NCBI RefSeq assembly: GCF_900163865.1
Contig: NZ_FUKU01000017.1
Location: forward strand, 1-34,326
Origin: Sphingobacterium sp. JB170
GTDB lineage: Bacteria > Bacteroidota > Bacteroidia > Sphingobacteriales > Sphingobacteriaceae
Direction: 5' to 3'
DNA length: 34,326 nucleotides
Position numbers and translations under genes: made by a program. The notes beneath the pieces were generated by a model. The model worked only from the letters and a program-made list of their open reading frames with translations, was not told the origin of the DNA and ran no database searches. Of this stretch, positions 32,051 to 34,326 are shown one piece after another. Each line of letters starts with the position of its first letter. Position 1 is the first letter of the stretch.

Positions 32051-32260
32051 ATGCTCAATGATAAAGCCTTTGTTTCTAAACCTCGTAAGAAAGTTCTCTT
32101 CTCAAATGATTTTCGTGAAGTCTTAATTACGCAAGATACTTCGATTATTGAACAGAGAATAATTACCGTTATTCTTACTTCAATAAAGGATGCACAGGGT
32201 CTCTTAATTCCCATAAAAGTTCCATTTGATAATCCTAATTGGATATTACGGTTCGATTAG
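32051..32260 (+). pseudogene. Start of a possible replication-initiator-like gene, interrupted by IS21
   Basis: About 65 native residues are visible: 'KVLFSNDFREVLITQDTSIIEQRIITVILTSIKDAQG' followed by 'LIPIKVPFDNPNW'. The 'Q.iie.RiitviLtsIkd' pattern resembles the first winged-helix of Rep_3-type initiators, which also begin with a short basic N-terminus, but the similarity is weak. The frame runs straight into the terminal repeats of the IS21 element (from about 32244) and stops at 32258-32260. The rest of the gene should lie beyond the IS. It starts 6 bases after the HTH gene. Confidence 0.5.
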
Positions 32261-32428
32261 TGCCAGCTAAATCGGCCTGATGATGCCAGGTATTTCGGTT
32301 CAAATGATGCCACAATTGTTAAATGTTACACGTAATCATCTTTTGATTACGGTTCGTTTTGTGCCACTATTTATTTCACCAATTTCGGCAGTATAAATAG
32401 CTCGGTATTACGGTTCGTTTTGTGCCAC
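32247..32428 (+). repeat. IS21 multiple terminal repeats
   Basis: Five related units containing CGGTTCG...GTGCCA occur. Three are tandem with about 23-base period, at 32247, 32270 and 32293 (TTACGGTTCGATTAGTGCCA and two diverged copies). Two are near-identical ATTACGGTTCGTTTTGTGCC units at 32346 and 32407. IS21 ends carry such repeats as transposase binding sites; five at one end is many. Confidence 0.8.
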
Positions 32429-32476
32429 TTTAAAAGATCAAAAAGAAAACTACCTTGTCGCTCTAAACTTAGCGAT

Positions 32477-34030
32477 ATGGCCAATACCCTTGATCCGATG
32501 GACTTAAAACAAATAATAACATTACATCTTGATGGCGTCAGTAACCGTAAAATAGGTTCCACTCTTGGAGTTTCTCGAAACACCGTAAACAATTATATGC
32601 AGTTGTTTGCTGGCAGTGATTATTCTCTTGAGGAGCTGTTGCTCTTTGAAAATCCAGCCTTATCCGAACTCTTTTCTTCTCACACCACCATTGACGTGCA
32701 GCGCCACAACGAACTTATGCTTTATTTTGAGCGTGTCAATAGTGCTCGCTGCCACCCTGGATTTACCTTTCTGCACCACTACCAAGAATATGTCCAAAAC
32801 GCTAAGGATCCATATAGCTATACCCAGTTCCTGGAGCATTATCGAAGGAAATACGCGAAAGAGAAGGGTTCTATGAAGCTGGACCACGAAGCTGGCGATG
32901 AGCTATTTATAGACTTTGCCGGAAAGAAACTCCATATCACGGACAAGGAAACGGGAGAAATGATCCCTGTAGAAGTATTCGTGGCCATCCTTCCCCACAG
33001 TCACTATACCTATGTTGAGGCCTGCCAAAGCCAAAAACGGAACGAGTTTATTGCTTGCTGCGCCAATGCCTTAAACTATTACGGAGGGGTGCCTAAGGCA
33101 ATTGTATCTGATAATCTTAAGTCAGCGGTTAAAAGGGCTAGTAGGTATGAAGCGGACATCAATCGAACGTTCAAAGACTTTGCTCGCCACTATAATTGCG
33201 TGATCAATCCGACCCGTGGATATGCTCCTCAGGATAAGGCCTTGGTCGAGAACGCAGTGCACCTAACGTACCAACGAATCTACTACCCTATGCGGGAGAT
33301 GACTTTTTTCTCTATTGCCGATCTCAACAAAGAAATCTGGCAACTCCTTGTACGCTATAACACTTTGCTATTCCAGCGAAAAGAAGTTAGTCGTATTGAA
33401 TTGTTTCAGTCTGTAGAACGCCAATACCTGAAACCACTCCCTTTAAGTCCTTATGAGTTAAAAGATTATAAGCGGGCCAAAGTGCAGAAGATGGGCTATG
33501 TGTACTTATCACCTGATAAGAACTATTATAGCGTGCCTTATCGATATATTGGGAAGGAAACTATCATCCATTACACCAAAAGCAGGGTTGAGGTGTTTTA
33601 CAACCTGGAAAGAATAGCCATCCACCAACGTAACCTGACCAAGGGAAGCTATGTAACTAATACAGAACACCTGAGCAGTACCCATAAGTTCTATTCCGAC
33701 TGGAACCCTGAGTTCTTTAAGCAGAAAGCCGCTCCGCATGGGGAGTACGTCCTAAAGTGTATTGAAAAGATACTGGTCTCCCAAGATTATCCCGAAATAG
33801 GCTATAAGCGTGCGTTGGGAGTAATCCTTCTGCATAAATCTTACGGTTCTGAAAGGCTCAACACCGCCTGTAAGCGGGCGCTGGATACCGAAGCATGCTC
33901 TTATAACCGTATCAAAAACATCCTCAAAAATAACATGGATAAAGTACCCATGTCCTATAAAGACCTTGAGCAGAACAATGCTCATATCCCTGTTCATGCC
34001 AATATACGGGGTGCATCCAATTACAAATAA
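32477..34030 (+). CDS. istA: IS21-family transposase IstA
   Basis: A 517-residue DDE transposase that cuts and joins IS ends. The N-terminal HTH ('ITLHLDGVSNRKIGSTLGVSRNTVNNYMQ') binds the terminal repeats. The catalytic core has Asp146 in LFIDFAGKK, Asp212 in VSDNLKSAV and Glu258 in KALVENAV, the complete DDE triad. The C-terminal part includes 'VQKMGYVYLSPDKNYYSVPY', typical of IstA. The ATG at 32477 is preferred; a TTG-led extension to 32420 would run into the terminal repeat. The gene is full length and looks functional. istB starts 23 bases downstream. Confidence 0.95.
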   Translation: MANTLDPMDLKQIITLHLDGVSNRKIGSTLGVSRNTVNNYMQLFAGSDYSLEELLLFENPALSELFSSHTTIDVQRHNELMLYFERVNSARCHPGFTFLHHYQEYVQNAKDPYSYTQFLEHYRRKYAKEKGSMKLDHEAGDELFIDFAGKKLHITDKETGEMIPVEVFVAILPHSHYTYVEACQSQKRNEFIACCANALNYYGGVPKAIVSDNLKSAVKRASRYEADINRTFKDFARHYNCVINPTRGYAPQDKALVENAVHLTYQRIYYPMREMTFFSIADLNKEIWQLLVRYNTLLFQRKEVSRIELFQSVERQYLKPLPLSPYELKDYKRAKVQKMGYVYLSPDKNYYSVPYRYIGKETIIHYTKSRVEVFYNLERIAIHQRNLTKGSYVTNTEHLSSTHKFYSDWNPEFFKQKAAPHGEYVLKCIEKILVSQDYPEIGYKRALGVILLHKSYGSERLNTACKRALDTEACSYNRIKNILKNNMDKVPMSYKDLEQNNAHIPVHANIRGASNYK

Positions 34031-34053
34031 TCTACACCATAAATTGAATAAAA

Positions 34054-34275
34054 ATGAATAATCAGACAATTGAAAAACTAAAATCCATGCGACTTGGAGC
34101 AATGGCACATTTACATCTCCAACATGTACAAGGAAACCAGTTTGAAGGGATGACCTGTGATGAATATTTAGCGATATTGACCGATCATCAATGGGAAAGC
34201 CGAGAAAACAAAAAGATTGAACGTCTCTTAAAACAGGCAAACTTCAGGCAAGATGCCAACCTTACTGATATGTAA
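34054..34275 (+). pseudogene. istB: IS21-family helper ATPase IstB, N-terminal 73 residues only
   Basis: The start is typical IstB: 'TIEKLKSMRLGAMAHLHLQHVQGN' then 'LTDHQWESRENKKIERLLKQANFRQDANLTD'. IstB is an AAA+ ATPase of about 250 residues that assists IstA. Here the frame stops at 34273-34275, right after NLTDM, and the bases that follow do not encode the expected continuation (Walker A and B are missing), so this is not a point mutation. The element has either been cut by another insertion or joined to foreign sequence at about 34270. Window-edge misassembly is the alternative. Confidence 0.8.
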
Positions 34276-34279
34276 GCAT

Positions 34280-34323
34280 CCGGTGAATACCCTCAAACGG
34301 GGATTTACGGGGTATTTTTCCAC
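34280..34323. repeat. Imperfect palindrome beyond the istB break
   Basis: GGTGAATACCC pairs imperfectly with GGGTATTTTTCCACC, around an inner segment containing CGGGGATTTACGGGG. It begins a few bases after the istB reading frame is lost and may mark the end of whatever joined istB. Confidence 0.4.
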
Positions 34324-34326
34324 CTA

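Larger units (their letters stand above)
32244..34326 (+). mobile_element. IS21-family insertion sequence, left end and most of the element
   Basis: The element has multiple terminal repeats (32247-32428), an istA transposase gene and the beginning of istB, the two-gene organisation of IS21. It is inserted in the replication-initiator-like gene of the integrative element. Exact left boundary is uncertain (32244-32262). The right end is not seen; istB breaks off at about 34272, so the copy may be truncated or rearranged. Confidence 0.85.

Noticed and set aside
1..34326. CRISPR arrays, rRNA genes, prophage structural genes
   Set aside because: No regularly spaced repeats of suitable length, no rRNA-like sequence and no capsid, terminase or tail genes were seen.

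Overview
The window looks like a chromosomal piece of a Bacteroidota bacterium, most likely a Sphingobacteriaceae-type soil or aquatic organism. The support is a SusC/SusD pair, glycan-degrading lipoprotein and secreted-enzyme genes, TAnnTTTG-type promoter -7 boxes, the MurF-Alr fusion typical of this phylum, and many AT-rich accessory insertions. Nothing in it identifies a species.

Layout. (1) 1-10165 is a polysaccharide utilisation locus: a SusC tail, SusD, a 1.7-kb degenerate gap with an IS4-type transposase remnant, then a sulfatase, a GH43-like enzyme with F5/8-type and FN3-like modules, and a GH92 alpha-mannosidase-family enzyme. Together they would capture and trim a sulfated, probably mannose-containing glycan. 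(2) 10166-12530 is an AbiE-type (type IV) toxin-antitoxin pair with a clear inverted-repeat operator; its right edge cuts an ECF sigma factor gene. (3) 12585-12802 holds a two-gene tRNA operon (Gly-GCC, Leu-UAA) with its own promoter and terminator. (4) 13066-21176 is mostly housekeeping: ammonium transporter and a divergent beta-barrel protein, an orphan S74-type chaperone protein, a small secreted or membrane protein, recX, the murF-alr fusion, a DUF502 membrane protein and a degenerate LytS-like protein. (5) 21316-23468 is a patchy accessory stretch: an HxlR regulator divergent from a RibD/DHFR-like reductase, a decayed membrane-protein gene, and a DinB-family protein. (6) 23599-28221 on the minus strand carries ppk1, a small lipoprotein, a WYL regulator and a second, secreted GH43. 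(7) 28426-29802 is mnmE.

(8) 29785 to the window end appears to be the left end of an integrative element. The last 18 bases of mnmE match the kind of sequence used as an attachment site by SGI1-type islands. They are followed by helically phased short repeats, an inverted repeat, a complete tyrosine recombinase, a translationally coupled unknown protein, an excisionase-like HTH protein and the start of a possible replication initiator. That last gene is broken by an IS21-family element with multiple terminal repeats. The IS21 istB gene is cut short just before the window ends.

The most interesting part is the mnmE-targeting element. Next are the AbiE insertion into a sigma-factor gene and the unknown gene coupled to the recombinase.
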